DNA of 31,852 nucleotides from CAZZKE01 sp964655005 (GCA_964655005.1 CAZZKE010000031.1:1-31852), one strand, 5' to 3'; shown: positions 1 through 9,210, numbered from the stretch's first letter. Notes: a model not told the origin generated them from the sequence alone. Program-made: numbers and translations.

Positions 1-150
1 GGGTACCGCAAGGCCGTCGGCGACGACGTCCAAAAGGCTTGTGAGGCCGCCGTTCCGGTCGCCACAGCAGGCCTTCGGAGGGCGTCGAAAAGCCTTGACG
101 ATGCGATGGCATCGCCGGCGGCTTCTCTCCTACCCGAAGAACTGCTGTGA
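1..150 (+). CDS. Possible C-terminal end of an unknown protein (partial)
   Basis: Frame 1 is open from the first base of the window to a TGA at 148-150, giving 49 residues that begin GYRKAVGDDVQKACEAA and end LLPEELL. The composition (Ala, acidic residues, several Lys/Arg) is protein-like, and the frame ends just before the convergent cysS stop at 186-188. The start lies outside the window. I recognise no family. In GC-rich DNA a 150-base open frame can arise by chance, so this is a weak call that rests on position and composition. Confidence 0.3.
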   Translation, partial: GYRKAVGDDVQKACEAAVPVATAGLRRASKSLDDAMASPAASLLPEELL

Positions 151-185
151 CGATCTCTATGGGTTATTCTTTCTGCAATTTGGTA

Positions 186-1520
186 TTATCCCCGCCGCCA
201 GGTGGTTGCGCCGGCCGAATCTTCCAGGATAATTCCCTTCCCCGCCAGTTCGTCGCGGATACGGTCGGATTCGGCGAAATCCTTTTGGGCGCGGGCCTGT
301 GTGCGCCGTTCGATCAGCGCCTCGATATCGGCTTCATTTTCGTCACCCTTGAACCATGCCTGCGGGTCCTGCTGGAGAAGGCCGAGAAAGCCGGCTGAGA
401 CCTTCAGCGACCGGGCCGCCGCGACATCGCCGTGCGCCGCCTTGTTGGCCAGTTCATGCAATTCGGCAATCGCCCTGGGGGTGTTCAGATCATCTTCCAA
501 CGCCGCAATGATTGCGGCGGATGGCGCGGCGGCAACGGGTCCCGCCTCGATCAACCGGAACCATTTATCCAGTGTCCTGCGGGAATCGGCGATAGCGTTC
601 CTGGTAAAATCCATCGGTTGCCGATAGTGGGTCTTCAGCAATGCCAGCCGGATCGCCTCGCCGGGGAATTCCTTAAGCAGGTCGTGCACGGTATAGAAAT
701 TGCCCAGGCTTTTCGACATCTTCCGGCCTTCGACCATAAGGTAGCCGTTGTGCAGCCAGTACTTGGCCATGATCGCGGTTCCATGGCTGCACCGGCTTTG
801 TGCGATTTCGTTTTCGTGATGCGGAAAAATCAGGTCCTGGCCGCCACCGTGAATATCAAACTCGGCCCCCAGATACTTGTTGCTCATGGCCGAACATTCC
901 AGATGCCAGCCGGGGCGGCCGAAACCCCACGGACTGTCCCAGCCGGGTTCGCCTTCGCCCGATGGCTTCCACAGCACGAAATCGGCGGGGTCTTTTTTAT
1001 AGGGCGCGATTTCGACCCTGGCCCCGGCGATGATCTCGTCCCGGTTATGGCCCGACAGCTTGCCATAGCCATCCCACGACGACACGGAAAACAGCACATG
1101 GCCTTCGGCCTGATAGGCATGGCCCCCGGCCAGCAGGGTTTCGATCATCGCGATCATTTCCGGGATATGGTCGGTGGCGCGGGGCTCGTGATCCGGCGGC
1201 AGGGTATTCAGCGCCGCCATATCGCGGTGGTATAATTCCGTCGTCTGTTCGGTAATGGCGCGGATATCCTTGCCGGTTTCGGCGGCCCTGGCGTTGATCT
1301 TGTCATCCACATCGGTGATGTTGCGAACGTAGGTGACCTTAGGGTAAAGCGTTTTGAGCAAACGGTAGAGCACATCGAAAACGACCACGGGCCGGGCGTT
1401 GCCGATGTGGGCCAGGTCATAGACCGTAGGCCCGCATACATACATGCGGATATCGTTTGCAAGCAGCGGTTCAAACGGCTGTTTACGCCGGGTCAGCGTG
1501 TTGTACAGGTTAAGGGTCAA
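186..1520 (-). CDS. cysS: Cysteinyl-tRNA synthetase
   Basis: Class I aminoacyl-tRNA synthetase that charges tRNA-Cys with cysteine in the cytoplasm. The 444-residue product is close to the usual ~460. The HIGH-type signature is HIGN at residues 38-41, and KMSKS is at 267-271. The zinc ligands expected for CysRS are all visible: C29 in MYVCGPTVYD, C209 in HLECSAM, and H234 and E238 in FPHHENE. The C-terminal anticodon-binding part is present and ends normally. Its ATG overlaps the end of gltX by 4 bp (ATGA type), so the two are almost certainly translationally coupled in one nadE-gltX-cysS transcript. It converges on a possible partial plus-strand frame at 1-150. Confidence 0.97.
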   Translation of the reverse strand: MTLNLYNTLTRRKQPFEPLLANDIRMYVCGPTVYDLAHIGNARPVVVFDVLYRLLKTLYPKVTYVRNITDVDDKINARAAETGKDIRAITEQTTELYHRDMAALNTLPPDHEPRATDHIPEMIAMIETLLAGGHAYQAEGHVLFSVSSWDGYGKLSGHNRDEIIAGARVEIAPYKKDPADFVLWKPSGEGEPGWDSPWGFGRPGWHLECSAMSNKYLGAEFDIHGGGQDLIFPHHENEIAQSRCSHGTAIMAKYWLHNGYLMVEGRKMSKSLGNFYTVHDLLKEFPGEAIRLALLKTHYRQPMDFTRNAIADSRRTLDKWFRLIEAGPVAAAPSAAIIAALEDDLNTPRAIAELHELANKAAHGDVAAARSLKVSAGFLGLLQQDPQAWFKGDENEADIEALIERRTQARAQKDFAESDRIRDELAGKGIILEDSAGATTWRRG

Positions 1521-2854
1521 TGTGCCGGCCTTCTTAGTCTGGTCATCGCCCGCTCGGGACCGATCAGGGGCAACAGGAATTTAAGTTCCGGGCCATGATC
1601 GAAGCCGGTCAGCGCCAGCCGCAATGGCCGGAACAGCTCTTTTCCCTTGCGCCCGGTGGCCTCCTTGACCGCATCGGTCCAGCTTTTCCAGGTGGTCTCG
1701 TCCCAGGGACCGGGCGGCAGCAGGGCGGCGGCGGCGGTGATAAATTCATGGTCTTCGATGGTCGGGTCGATCCGCCCGAAGCAAACCCGGTGCCACAGCA
1801 CCGCATCGTCGAACCGGGTCAGGTTCGCCCTGACCGCATTCCAGAATTTGGCATCCCTGTAATCGATACCCAGCCCGGCCAGACGGTCGGCCACAACGGC
1901 ATGGTCAAGGCCGTGCAGTACCGCCGCGTTCAGGGCCTTCAACTGATCAGGATCGAACTTGGGCGTACCCCGCCCGGTATGGCCGATCTGAAAATCCCGG
2001 GCCAGTTCGGCCAGGCTGCGGCGGGCCTCGATAGTATCCGAGGTACCGATATAGGTGAGATAGCTGTTCAGCGCCATGGCCTCGACGCCGTCTTCCCGCA
2101 GCGACGCCACGCTTAGCGATCCGAGACGCTTGGACAGGCCCTTGCCGCCCAGGTCGGTCAGCAACGGGATATGGGCGAAGACCGGCGGCGTGGCGTCCAG
2201 GGCCTGGAACAGCTGAATTTGCACGGCGGTGTTGGCGACATGGTCTTCGCCGCGAATCACATCGGTGACTTTCATGTCGATATCGTCGAGGGCGGACGGC
2301 ATCATATAAAGGTAACTGCCGTCACCGCGAACCAGCACCGGGTCGCTTAAATTGGCGCCGTTGAAATGAACATCGCCGCGCACCAGATCGGCCCATTCAA
2401 TATCGTCATGGTCCAGCTTGAACCGCCAGTGGGGCCGGCGCCCCTCGGCCTCGTATTCCTGGCGATGACGGTCGGACAGGATCAGTCCGGCGCGGTCATA
2501 GATCGGCGGCTTGCCGTTCGATAACTGCCGCTTGCGTTTGAAAACCAGTTCTTCCGGCGTCTCGTAACAGGCATACAGGCGGCCCTTGCCGCGCAGTTCG
2601 TCAAACGCCTCGCGGTAACGGTCGAGCCGCGCCGACTGCCGTTCCAGCCGGTCCCAGGTCAGGCCCAGCCATTCCAGGTCCCGTTCAATGGCGGCGGCGA
2701 ATTCGGGGGTCGAGCGCTCCGTGTCGGTATCGTCCAGGCGCAGGATAAAACTACCGTTCCGGCGGCGCGCATGAAGCCAGTTGACAAGCGCCATGCGGGC
2801 GTTGCCGACATGCAGCAGGCCGGTCGGGCTGGGGGCGAAACGGACTATGGTCAT
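1517..2854 (-). CDS. gltX: Glutamyl-tRNA synthetase (GluRS, alphaproteobacterial type)
   Basis: Class I synthetase that attaches glutamate to tRNA. The 445-residue product opens with RFAPSPTGLLHVGNAR, the GluRS/GlnRS Rossmann start, with the HIGH equivalent HVGN at residues 15-18. The KMSKS equivalent is GLSKR at 239-243, and RGEDH follows the expected spacing. The zinc-binding Cys cluster of E. coli-type GluRS is absent; only C96 remains (YACYETPEEL), which fits the alphaproteobacterial form as I recall it. Many alphaproteobacteria carry two gltX copies. Whether this one is discriminating (tRNA-Glu only) or also mischarges tRNA-Gln for GatCAB cannot be told from the sequence. Its start overlaps nadE by 4 bp and its end overlaps cysS by 4 bp. 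Confidence 0.95.
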   Translation of the reverse strand: MTIVRFAPSPTGLLHVGNARMALVNWLHARRRNGSFILRLDDTDTERSTPEFAAAIERDLEWLGLTWDRLERQSARLDRYREAFDELRGKGRLYACYETPEELVFKRKRQLSNGKPPIYDRAGLILSDRHRQEYEAEGRRPHWRFKLDHDDIEWADLVRGDVHFNGANLSDPVLVRGDGSYLYMMPSALDDIDMKVTDVIRGEDHVANTAVQIQLFQALDATPPVFAHIPLLTDLGGKGLSKRLGSLSVASLREDGVEAMALNSYLTYIGTSDTIEARRSLAELARDFQIGHTGRGTPKFDPDQLKALNAAVLHGLDHAVVADRLAGLGIDYRDAKFWNAVRANLTRFDDAVLWHRVCFGRIDPTIEDHEFITAAAALLPPGPWDETTWKSWTDAVKEATGRKGKELFRPLRLALTGFDHGPELKFLLPLIGPERAMTRLRRPAH

Positions 2855-4536
2855 TTGCTGTTTGTGTCTCTTTTTAAAATATCGCCGGTGAAACCGTTGG
2901 TGATTGGATAACGCCGGTCGCGACCGAAGGCGCGCGATGATATCTTGACCCCCGGCGGCGCCTGACGGCGCTTGTATTCCGCCCGGTCGACCATCCGCCA
3001 GACCCGTTCGACGGTCGCCACGGCGTGGCCACGGGCGGCCAGATCGCGCAGCGACTGTTCGCCTTCAATCAGGCCGTGCAGAATATCGTCCAGCACATCG
3101 TAAGGCGGCAAGCTGTCTTCGTCCTTCTGGCCGTGTTTCAGTTCCGCCGATGGCGGCTTGGTGATTACCCGGTCCGGCATAACCACGCCACCCGGACCCA
3201 GGACATCGTCCGGGCGGTTTTCGTTGCGCCAGCGCGACAGGGCGAACACCGTGGTCTTGTAAATATCCTTCAGTACCGAATAGCCGCCGCACATGTCACC
3301 ATACAGGGTCGAATAACCAACCGACATTTCTGATTTATTGCCGGTCGACAGGACCATATAGCCAAACTTGTTGGACAACGCCATCAGGGTCAACCCGCGC
3401 GATCGCGCCTGAATGTTTTCTTCCGTGGTATCGGCGGCATGTTGAACAAAGGATTCCCTGAGCATCGAATCGAAGGCCTCCATGGCCGGCCGGATGGATA
3501 TCGTGTCAAGCCGGCAGCCGAGCAGCCGGGCGACTTCGGCGGCGTCTTCCAGGCTTTCCCGCGACGTATAGGGCGAAGGCATCATCACGCAGTGGACCCG
3601 CTCGGCGCCCAGCGCATCGACCGCGACAACGGCGCTCAGGGCGCTGTCGATACCGCCCGACAGGCCAATCAGGACGCCGGAAAAGTGGTTCTTGTTGACA
3701 TAATCGCGAAGGCCCAGACAGATCGCCCGATAGACCGCTTCCATGCCGCCGGGATGGTCATCGACCACACTGGCCCGACAGGCCCATCGTTGCCCGTCGC
3801 GGCGCCACACGCTATTGGATACCAGTTGGCGCCAGGACGGCAGGCGGGCGCGCAGCGTTCCGTCGCCATGCATGATGAAGCTGTCGCCGTCGAACACCAG
3901 TTCGTCCTGGCCGCCGACCTGATTGACGTAAATCAGGCCCAGCCCCGATTCCGTGGCCCTGGCGCGGGCATAATCCAGCCTGGCGTGCTTTTTATCCATT
4001 TCATAGGGCGATCCGTTGATGACAACCAGTATATCCGCCCCCTGTTCGGTCAAATATTCCGCCACTTCCGGCCGCCACATGTCTTCGCAGATCATGACCC
4101 CCAGCCTAAGCCCCCTGAAAGCCACCGGTTCCGGTAAGCCGGCGGCGGTGAAAACCCGCTTTTCGTCGAATACCCCGTAATTGGGTAGTTGGTGTTTGTA
4201 GCGAATCGCCGCTATTTCACCGTTTTTAAGAAGCAGGGAGGCATTATACAAATTACCCGCATCGCGCCATGGCGCCCCGATCAGGAGGGCCGGCCCGCCG
4301 TCGCCGGTTTGTTTGGCAAGCACGCCGACACGGTCCTCTATAATATCCAGAAAAGCCGGTTTCAGCACCAGATCTTCCGGCGGATAGCCCGATACGGACA
4401 GTTCCGTGGCGACCATCAGATCGGAACCAAGACGCCCGGCTTCGTCCCGGGAGGCCGCGATAAGGGCGATATTTCCGTCGATGTCGCCGACCGTCGGATT
4501 GATCTGGGCCAGGGCGATATTCAGGGTGTCTGTCAT
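2851..4536 (-). CDS. nadE: Glutamine-dependent NAD+ synthetase
   Basis: Last step of NAD biosynthesis: ATP-dependent amidation of deamido-NAD+ using ammonia released from glutamine. The 561-residue two-domain protein has an N-terminal nitrilase-fold glutaminase (residues 5-260) with the E45, K114 (YKHQLPNYG) and C150 (VMICEDMW) triad. The C-terminal NAD synthase domain has the ATP-pyrophosphatase P-loop SGGIDS at 293-298, then STGNKSE and the GGYSVLKD region. Length and architecture are those of the glutamine-dependent class, not the short ammonia-dependent one. It is the first gene of the minus-strand nadE-gltX-cysS operon (4-bp overlap with gltX). It is divergent from the unknown gene at 4680. 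Confidence 0.97.
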   Translation of the reverse strand: MTDTLNIALAQINPTVGDIDGNIALIAASRDEAGRLGSDLMVATELSVSGYPPEDLVLKPAFLDIIEDRVGVLAKQTGDGGPALLIGAPWRDAGNLYNASLLLKNGEIAAIRYKHQLPNYGVFDEKRVFTAAGLPEPVAFRGLRLGVMICEDMWRPEVAEYLTEQGADILVVINGSPYEMDKKHARLDYARARATESGLGLIYVNQVGGQDELVFDGDSFIMHGDGTLRARLPSWRQLVSNSVWRRDGQRWACRASVVDDHPGGMEAVYRAICLGLRDYVNKNHFSGVLIGLSGGIDSALSAVVAVDALGAERVHCVMMPSPYTSRESLEDAAEVARLLGCRLDTISIRPAMEAFDSMLRESFVQHAADTTEENIQARSRGLTLMALSNKFGYMVLSTGNKSEMSVGYSTLYGDMCGGYSVLKDIYKTTVFALSRWRNENRPDDVLGPGGVVMPDRVITKPPSAELKHGQKDEDSLPPYDVLDDILHGLIEGEQSLRDLAARGHAVATVERVWRMVDRAEYKRRQAPPGVKISSRAFGRDRRYPITNGFTGDILKRDTNSK

Positions 4537-4620
4537 CTGGATTTATTGCCCAAGGAACGGCTCATTTTCAGGATGCCGCACCCTATGCGCGGTCTCGATT
4601 GCTGTCAACGCCGGGACCTT

Positions 4621-4643
4621 CAGCCGGAAAAAATTGCCGGCTG
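4621..4643. other. Short inverted repeat in the nadE / 4680 divergent region
   Basis: CAGCCGG (4621-4627) and CCGGCTG (4637-4643) form a 7-bp stem with an AT-rich 9-base loop. It lies in the 143-bp divergent spacer, 36 bp before the ATG at 4680. It could be a hairpin in the leader of the downstream gene or an operator. It is not followed by a T-run, so I do not call it a terminator. Confidence 0.3.
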
Positions 4644-4679
4644 GAATTTTACGGCGTTAGCACCTATCTTAGCGGCACT

Positions 4680-5711
4680 ATGAACGACAAATCCGCTCCG
4701 GCAAAAAATCCCGCCCTCAAGGTACAGGCGGCAAGAGAAAAAATCATGTTTGGCGCCCCCGTCAAGGCCGCGCCGCAGCGGGCCGATATAATCATGCCGG
4801 GCAAGGATAACGCCTATGGCGACGTGAAAAAGGGCGGCGTCACCACCAGGCAGGCCCCGGCCAAGCCTGTTCGGGCAAAGAAAAAAGCCGCCAAACCGGC
4901 GGCCAAGAAGGCAAAAAAGAAAAAACTGACCCCGGCCCGGCAAAGCAAGGAACTGGCCGAAGGGCTGGTGTTGTCCTTCACCTACCGGCTGATCGATGAA
5001 GCGAGAGCCAAGGGCGGCTATCTGTCGGTTGCCGACCTGAAAAAACTGAACAAGGATTTCGAGAAAAAGACTACCGAACTTGAGGTGGCGATCGAAAAAT
5101 CATTGGATGACTACGTCCTGGATCATGAACGCAAATCCTGGCACAATTCGCGAAAGCGACCGTTCGACAGGATGATCGTCAAGACTTTTTCACATTTGCT
5201 GGAAGACGAAAGCCACAGAATACGGCGCTCGGAACACGTCTCCAGGCGAATGCTGCCGGGGTTTTTTATCGCCCTGAATCTGATGCTGGGAACCGATATA
5301 AGGGATAGCAATCAGGGAAAATGCCGGGCCATAGTCAAATTGGTCAGCCGGCAGAACGGCAACAATTTTGACTGGGATCATATCTACGAAAATGAAGACA
5401 CCCGGGCCATCGTGTTCGATGCCCTGATCGATATCGCCGGGAATTTTACCGATCTGGACAAACGCCGTGACTGGTTCATAGATCTGGTCAACGCCCACCA
5501 GGAACCCCTCGCCGGCGGCGCCGATGATGAGACCGAACCCTGGGTTATGACCCGGCAGGGTTTCGACGAATTCTTCGAGGCCCTGATGTCGGAACTGCGC
5601 ATCGCCGTTTCGATGGCCGCCGGCCGGTCGTTCATCGCCCGCCGGCGCGATGCCGAAACCTCGGCAAACCTTGTCAAGCTGATGAAAAAACTGGAATCGA
5701 CCGCGGCTTAA
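4680..5711 (+). CDS. Unknown protein with Lys/Ala-rich N-terminal tail
   Basis: A 343-residue protein of no family I recognise. Residues 1-90 look disordered; 59-82 are a Pro/Ala/Lys stretch (AKKKAAKPAAKKAKKKK) like histone H1 tails, suggesting nucleic-acid or polyanion binding. Residues 90-343 look globular, mostly helical and charged, without signal peptide or membrane segments, and with a conserved-looking core LPGFFIALNLMLG. I chose ATG 4680; a longer frame opens at TTG 4599, but that part reads as leader DNA. No clear Shine-Dalgarno sequence precedes 4680. It converges with the DAHP synthase gene and overlaps its end by 4 bp. The sense-strand frame is long and uninterrupted in a region where the opposite strand has only short frames, which supports it being real. 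Confidence 0.8.
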   Translation: MNDKSAPAKNPALKVQAAREKIMFGAPVKAAPQRADIIMPGKDNAYGDVKKGGVTTRQAPAKPVRAKKKAAKPAAKKAKKKKLTPARQSKELAEGLVLSFTYRLIDEARAKGGYLSVADLKKLNKDFEKKTTELEVAIEKSLDDYVLDHERKSWHNSRKRPFDRMIVKTFSHLLEDESHRIRRSEHVSRRMLPGFFIALNLMLGTDIRDSNQGKCRAIVKLVSRQNGNNFDWDHIYENEDTRAIVFDALIDIAGNFTDLDKRRDWFIDLVNAHQEPLAGGADDETEPWVMTRQGFDEFFEALMSELRIAVSMAAGRSFIARRRDAETSANLVKLMKKLESTAA

Positions 5712-7090
5712 GAAGCTATGGCGGCGCGGTCGTTATCCAGAAAACGCTCTTCCTTGAGGCCTTCGGCCAGCAAAAAAGCCAGTTCCAGGGACTGCTTGGC
5801 GTTCAGCCGGGGGTCGCAGTGGGTATGGTAACGGGCACATAAATCGGCTTCGGTAATGGCCTGGCCGCCACCGACGCATTCGGTCACGTCCTGACCGGTC
5901 ATTTCAAAATGCACCCCGCCGGCATGGCTGCCTTCGACCCGATGCACGGCGAAGAAACGCCGCACTTCTTCCAGGATACGATCAACCGGGCGGGTCTTGT
6001 AGCCGTTCGAGCTTTTGATGGTGTTGGCGTGCATGGGATCACAGGCCCAGACTACCTTGCGGCCTTCCGCTGCAATAACCCGGATCAACGGCGGCAGCAG
6101 GCGTTCCACCTTGTCGGCGCCCATACGCACTATCAGGGTCAGGCGACCGGCTTCATTGCGGGGATTGAGCGCATCGGTCAGGCGAACAAGGTCATCGGTC
6201 GTCATGCCCGGCCCGACCTTGGCGCCGACCGGATTGGCGATCCCCCTCAGGAACTCGACATGGGCGCCATCCAGTTGCCTGGTTCTGTCGCCGACCCACA
6301 GCATATGGGCCGAAGTGTCGTACCAGTCGCCCGAGGTGCTGTCGATTCGGGTCATCACCTGTTCGTAATTAAGCAACAGGGCTTCGTGCGAGGTGAAAAA
6401 ACCGGTTTCCCTGATTTGCGGGGTGGATTGTGCGGTAATGCCGCAGGCCGCCATGAACGCCAGCGTTTCGGCCAGGCGGTCGGCCAGGTCACGGTAGCGT
6501 TCGGCAAACGGGCTGCCATCGACGAAATCCAGGTTCCACTGGTGCACCTTATGCAAATCGGCATAGCCGCCCTGAGCGAAGGCCCGGAGCAGGTTAAGCG
6601 TCGCCGCCGACTGGTTATAGGCCTGTTCCAGGCGGGCCGGGTCGGGGACCCGTTGTTCCGGCGTGAAGTCCATGCCGTTGACCATGTCGCCACGGTAACT
6701 GGGCAGGGTAACGCCGCCGATGGTTTCATTATCGGCCGAGCGCGGCTTGGCGAACTGACCGGCCATGCGCCCGACCTTGATTACCGGGCAGGCGGCGCCG
6801 TAGGTCAGCACCACCGCCATTTGCAGCATGACGCGAAAGGTGTCGCGTATGTTGTCGGGGTGAAATTCGGCGAAGCTTTCGGCGCAGTCGCCGCCCTGCA
6901 ACAAAAACGCCTTGCCCTCGGCGGCGTCGGCCAGGGCGCGACGCAGCTTGCGGGCCTCGCCGGCAAAAACCAGCGGCGGATAGGATTTCAGGCGTCCTTC
7001 GACATCGGCCAGGGCGGCGGGATCGGGATATTCCGGCATTTGCCGGGCCGGCAGGGAACGCCAGCTATCGGGCGACCATGTTTTGGTCAT
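5708..7090 (-). CDS. aroG: 3-deoxy-D-arabino-heptulosonate 7-phosphate synthase, class II
   Basis: Condenses phosphoenolpyruvate and erythrose 4-phosphate, the entry step of the shikimate pathway. The 460 residues match the class II (plant/mycobacterial type) family. The family opening WSPDSWR follows the chosen ATG at 7090, which is preceded by a GAGAAAG Shine-Dalgarno sequence; the frame extends 12 codons further upstream to 7126, but this start is better. The metal-binding and catalytic elements seen are QGGDCAESF (C69), RMAGQFAKPRS, DPMHANT, HFEMTGQDVTEC and the C-terminal YHTHCDPRLN. It lies just downstream of glutathione reductase on the same strand (81-bp gap) and overlaps the convergent unknown gene by 4 bp. 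Confidence 0.96.
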   Translation of the reverse strand: MTKTWSPDSWRSLPARQMPEYPDPAALADVEGRLKSYPPLVFAGEARKLRRALADAAEGKAFLLQGGDCAESFAEFHPDNIRDTFRVMLQMAVVLTYGAACPVIKVGRMAGQFAKPRSADNETIGGVTLPSYRGDMVNGMDFTPEQRVPDPARLEQAYNQSAATLNLLRAFAQGGYADLHKVHQWNLDFVDGSPFAERYRDLADRLAETLAFMAACGITAQSTPQIRETGFFTSHEALLLNYEQVMTRIDSTSGDWYDTSAHMLWVGDRTRQLDGAHVEFLRGIANPVGAKVGPGMTTDDLVRLTDALNPRNEAGRLTLIVRMGADKVERLLPPLIRVIAAEGRKVVWACDPMHANTIKSSNGYKTRPVDRILEEVRRFFAVHRVEGSHAGGVHFEMTGQDVTECVGGGQAITEADLCARYHTHCDPRLNAKQSLELAFLLAEGLKEERFLDNDRAAIAS

Positions 7091-7171
7091 GTTCTTTCTC
7101 GGTCGATACAGGTTACGTTGGGCCAAAGCCTATAGCCGCTTGGCGCAATAATTTCCAGTAAAACCGCCACA

Positions 7172-8536
7172 CTACCCGGCGTGACCGGGTCGTTTTTCGG
7201 TCAGGGTGACAAATTCCTCGGCCGCCGAGGGGTGAATGCCGACGGTCGCGTCGAACTGCGCCTTGGTCGCCCCGCATTTAAGCGCAACGGCCAGCCCCTG
7301 CACTATTTCCGGGGCATCCATGCCCATCATATGGCAGCCCAGCACCCGGTCGCTGGCGGCATCGACAACCAGCTTCACGAAGGTCTTCTCGTCGCGCCCG
7401 CTCAGCGTGTGTTTCATGGGCCGGAAGCTCGATACATAAACGTCCACCCGGTCGACTTCGGCCCGGGCCTGATTTTCGGTCAGGCCGACGGTGCCGATGG
7501 GGGGCGAGGAAAAAACTGCCGAAGGAATGTTCGAATGATCGATGCCGGTCGGGTTGTCATTGAACAGGGTTTCGGCCAGCGCCGCCCCTTCGGCAATGGC
7601 CACCGGGGTCAGGTTGACCCGGTCGGTAACATCGCCGACGGCCCAGATGTTATCGACGGACGTACGGCTGTAGGCATCGACCACGACGGCGCCCTTGTCG
7701 TTGGTATCGACGCCGGCCTCTTCCAGCCCGATGTCCGCCGTGTTGGGGCGGCGACCGGTGGCGTACATCACCAGCCCGGTTTCGATAATTTCGCCACCGG
7801 CCAGTCGCAGGCTGTATTTATCGCCGTTCTTTTCGATGCCGCGCACCACCGATTCCGTTCGCAGGTTAATCCCCCGCTTGGTCATTTCATCGGCCAGGGT
7901 CAGGCGCAGGTCCTCATCGAACCCGCGCAGGATTGTATCGGCCCGCAAGACCAGCGTGACATCGACGCCAAGGGCGTTGAAAATTCCGGCGAATTCGACG
8001 GCGATAAAGCCGGCCCCGACGATAACCATGCTTTTCGGCAAGGCTTTCAGGTCGAGCGCCTCGTTAGAACTGATAACGTGTTCGATGCCGGGAATATCGG
8101 GCATCGACGGCCAACCGCCGACAGCGATCAGAATGTTCGCCGCCGTCAGGGTCCGGCCCGCGACTTCGACCGTGTTGCGGTCGATGATGCGGCCCCTGCC
8201 GGCCAGCAGGTCGACCTTGTTTTCGCTAAGGATACGCAGGTAAATACCGTTCAGACGGTCTATTTCCCGGTCCTTGGCGGCGATCAGCTTCGACCAGTCG
8301 AATTCGACTGGGCCGGGGGTCCAGCCGTAACCGGCGGCGTCTTCCATATCGTCGGCGAAATGGGCGCCGTAGATCAGCAGTTTCTTCGGCACACAGCCCC
8401 GGATCACGCAGGTGCCGCCGACCCGGCTTTCTTCGATAACGGCGACCCGGGCGCCCATCTGGGCCGACCGGCGTGACGCCCGAACGCCGCCGGAACCGGC
8501 GCCGATGGTAATCAGGTCATAATCGAAATCAGTCAT
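7172..8536 (-). CDS. gor: Glutathione-disulfide reductase
   Basis: FAD flavoenzyme that reduces glutathione disulfide with NADPH, keeping the cytoplasmic thiol pool reduced. The 454 residues match the family. The N-terminal FAD motif is GAGSGGVRASRRSA, the redox-active disulfide is GGTCVIRGCVPKK (C43 and C48), and a second dinucleotide fold begins VGAGFIAVEFAG near 175. The FAD-contact segment VDNIWAVGDVTDRVNLTPVA and the C-terminal active-site segment GIHPSAAEEFVTL supply the remaining core motifs. The CVIRGC form points to glutathione reductase and not to lipoamide dehydrogenase (CLNVGC) or mercuric reductase. The gene is divergent from the cytochrome c gene, with a 182-bp shared upstream region. 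Confidence 0.95.
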   Translation of the reverse strand: MTDFDYDLITIGAGSGGVRASRRSAQMGARVAVIEESRVGGTCVIRGCVPKKLLIYGAHFADDMEDAAGYGWTPGPVEFDWSKLIAAKDREIDRLNGIYLRILSENKVDLLAGRGRIIDRNTVEVAGRTLTAANILIAVGGWPSMPDIPGIEHVISSNEALDLKALPKSMVIVGAGFIAVEFAGIFNALGVDVTLVLRADTILRGFDEDLRLTLADEMTKRGINLRTESVVRGIEKNGDKYSLRLAGGEIIETGLVMYATGRRPNTADIGLEEAGVDTNDKGAVVVDAYSRTSVDNIWAVGDVTDRVNLTPVAIAEGAALAETLFNDNPTGIDHSNIPSAVFSSPPIGTVGLTENQARAEVDRVDVYVSSFRPMKHTLSGRDEKTFVKLVVDAASDRVLGCHMMGMDAPEIVQGLAVALKCGATKAQFDATVGIHPSAAEEFVTLTEKRPGHAG

Positions 8537-8578
8537 TTTCCCGTCCTGGCCGGGCCGCCCTCGCGGCTAACCCCGGCG

Positions 8579-8608
8579 TTGTCGAAGCCGCACAGTATAG
8601 GGTATAAT
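8579..8608 (+). promoter_or_regulatory. Candidate sigma-70 promoter for the cytochrome c gene
   Basis: TTGTCG (8579-8584) and a perfect TATAAT (8603-8608) are separated by 18 bp in the gor / cytochrome c divergent region. They would give a transcript with a leader of about 100 nt before the ATG at 8719. This is read from consensus only. Confidence 0.4.
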
Positions 8609-8718
8609 CACAAGAAAATAGGCTTGCTTGCTATATATTTCCAGATCAGCTTGACCTTCCAGTAGCAGGAAAGGCTAGAACCCGCCCATATGGTCTTATT
8701 ATTTCCAGGATTACCTTC

Positions 8719-9210
8719 ATGCCGTCAAAATCCAACCTGATTTTCGCCATCGTCGTCGTCGTCGCGCTGGGCGGTTTGGCCGCCGCTTATATCAACGTTA
8801 TCGGCGGCGGCGGCGCGGATGCCACCGCCACCGCCACCGCCAACCCCGAAGATGCCGAAATGGTGGCGCGCGGAAAAGCCAAATATGGTGAAAATTGCGC
8901 CGATTGCCACGGCAAGAATCTGGAAGGTCAGCCCAATTGGCGGGTCAAGACGGCGGCGGGCGTTTACCCGGCCCCGCCCCACGACGCCACCGGCCATACC
9001 TGGCACCACGCCGATCAGGTGTTGTTCAAAATCATCAAGCGCGGCGGTCAGGCCGGTGCGCCGACCGGCTATACCAGCGGCATGCCAAGTTTTGCCGAAA
9101 ACCTGACCGATGAGGATATCCTGGACGTGCTGGCCTTCATCAAATCCCGCTGGCCGCAGGAAATTCGCAAACGTCAGGCCCGGATGAACAGCAAGATGGC
9201 CGGGCAATAA
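8719..9210 (+). CDS. Membrane-anchored class I cytochrome c
   Basis: A 163-residue periplasmic electron carrier held by an N-terminal membrane helix (about residues 7-27). A low-complexity linker follows (Gly run, then an Ala/Thr stretch encoded by tandem GCCACC units). The c-type heme motif is CADCH at residues 60-64, and the likely axial Met is M122 in SGMPSF. The C-terminal LTDEDILDVLAFIKSRWP is the usual last helix of class I cytochromes. The anchor is not followed by a clear cleavage site, so it probably stays attached. AGGA precedes the ATG by 8 bases. The partner is unknown: it stands alone between gor and glmS, converging with glmS 14 bp away. Confidence 0.9.
   Translation: MPSKSNLIFAIVVVVALGGLAAAYINVIGGGGADATATATANPEDAEMVARGKAKYGENCADCHGKNLEGQPNWRVKTAAGVYPAPPHDATGHTWHHADQVLFKIIKRGGQAGAPTGYTSGMPSFAENLTDEDILDVLAFIKSRWPQEIRKRQARMNSKMAGQ

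Noticed and set aside
4599..4679. TTG start extending the unknown plus-strand gene
   Set aside because: The extension covers the inverted repeat and reads as leader DNA; ATG 4680 is the first ATG and starts the protein-like charged segment.
5909..7135. Long plus-strand frame (408 codons) opposite the DAHP synthase gene; similar long frames lie opposite gor, glmS and glxD
   Set aside because: High-GC antisense shadows of well-identified genes, His/Arg/Gly-rich with no motif and no ribosome site.
8821..8840. Tandem GCCACC units in the cytochrome c gene as a phase-variation repeat
   Set aside because: Only about three 6-base units, in frame, encoding the Ala/Thr linker; length change would not shift the frame.
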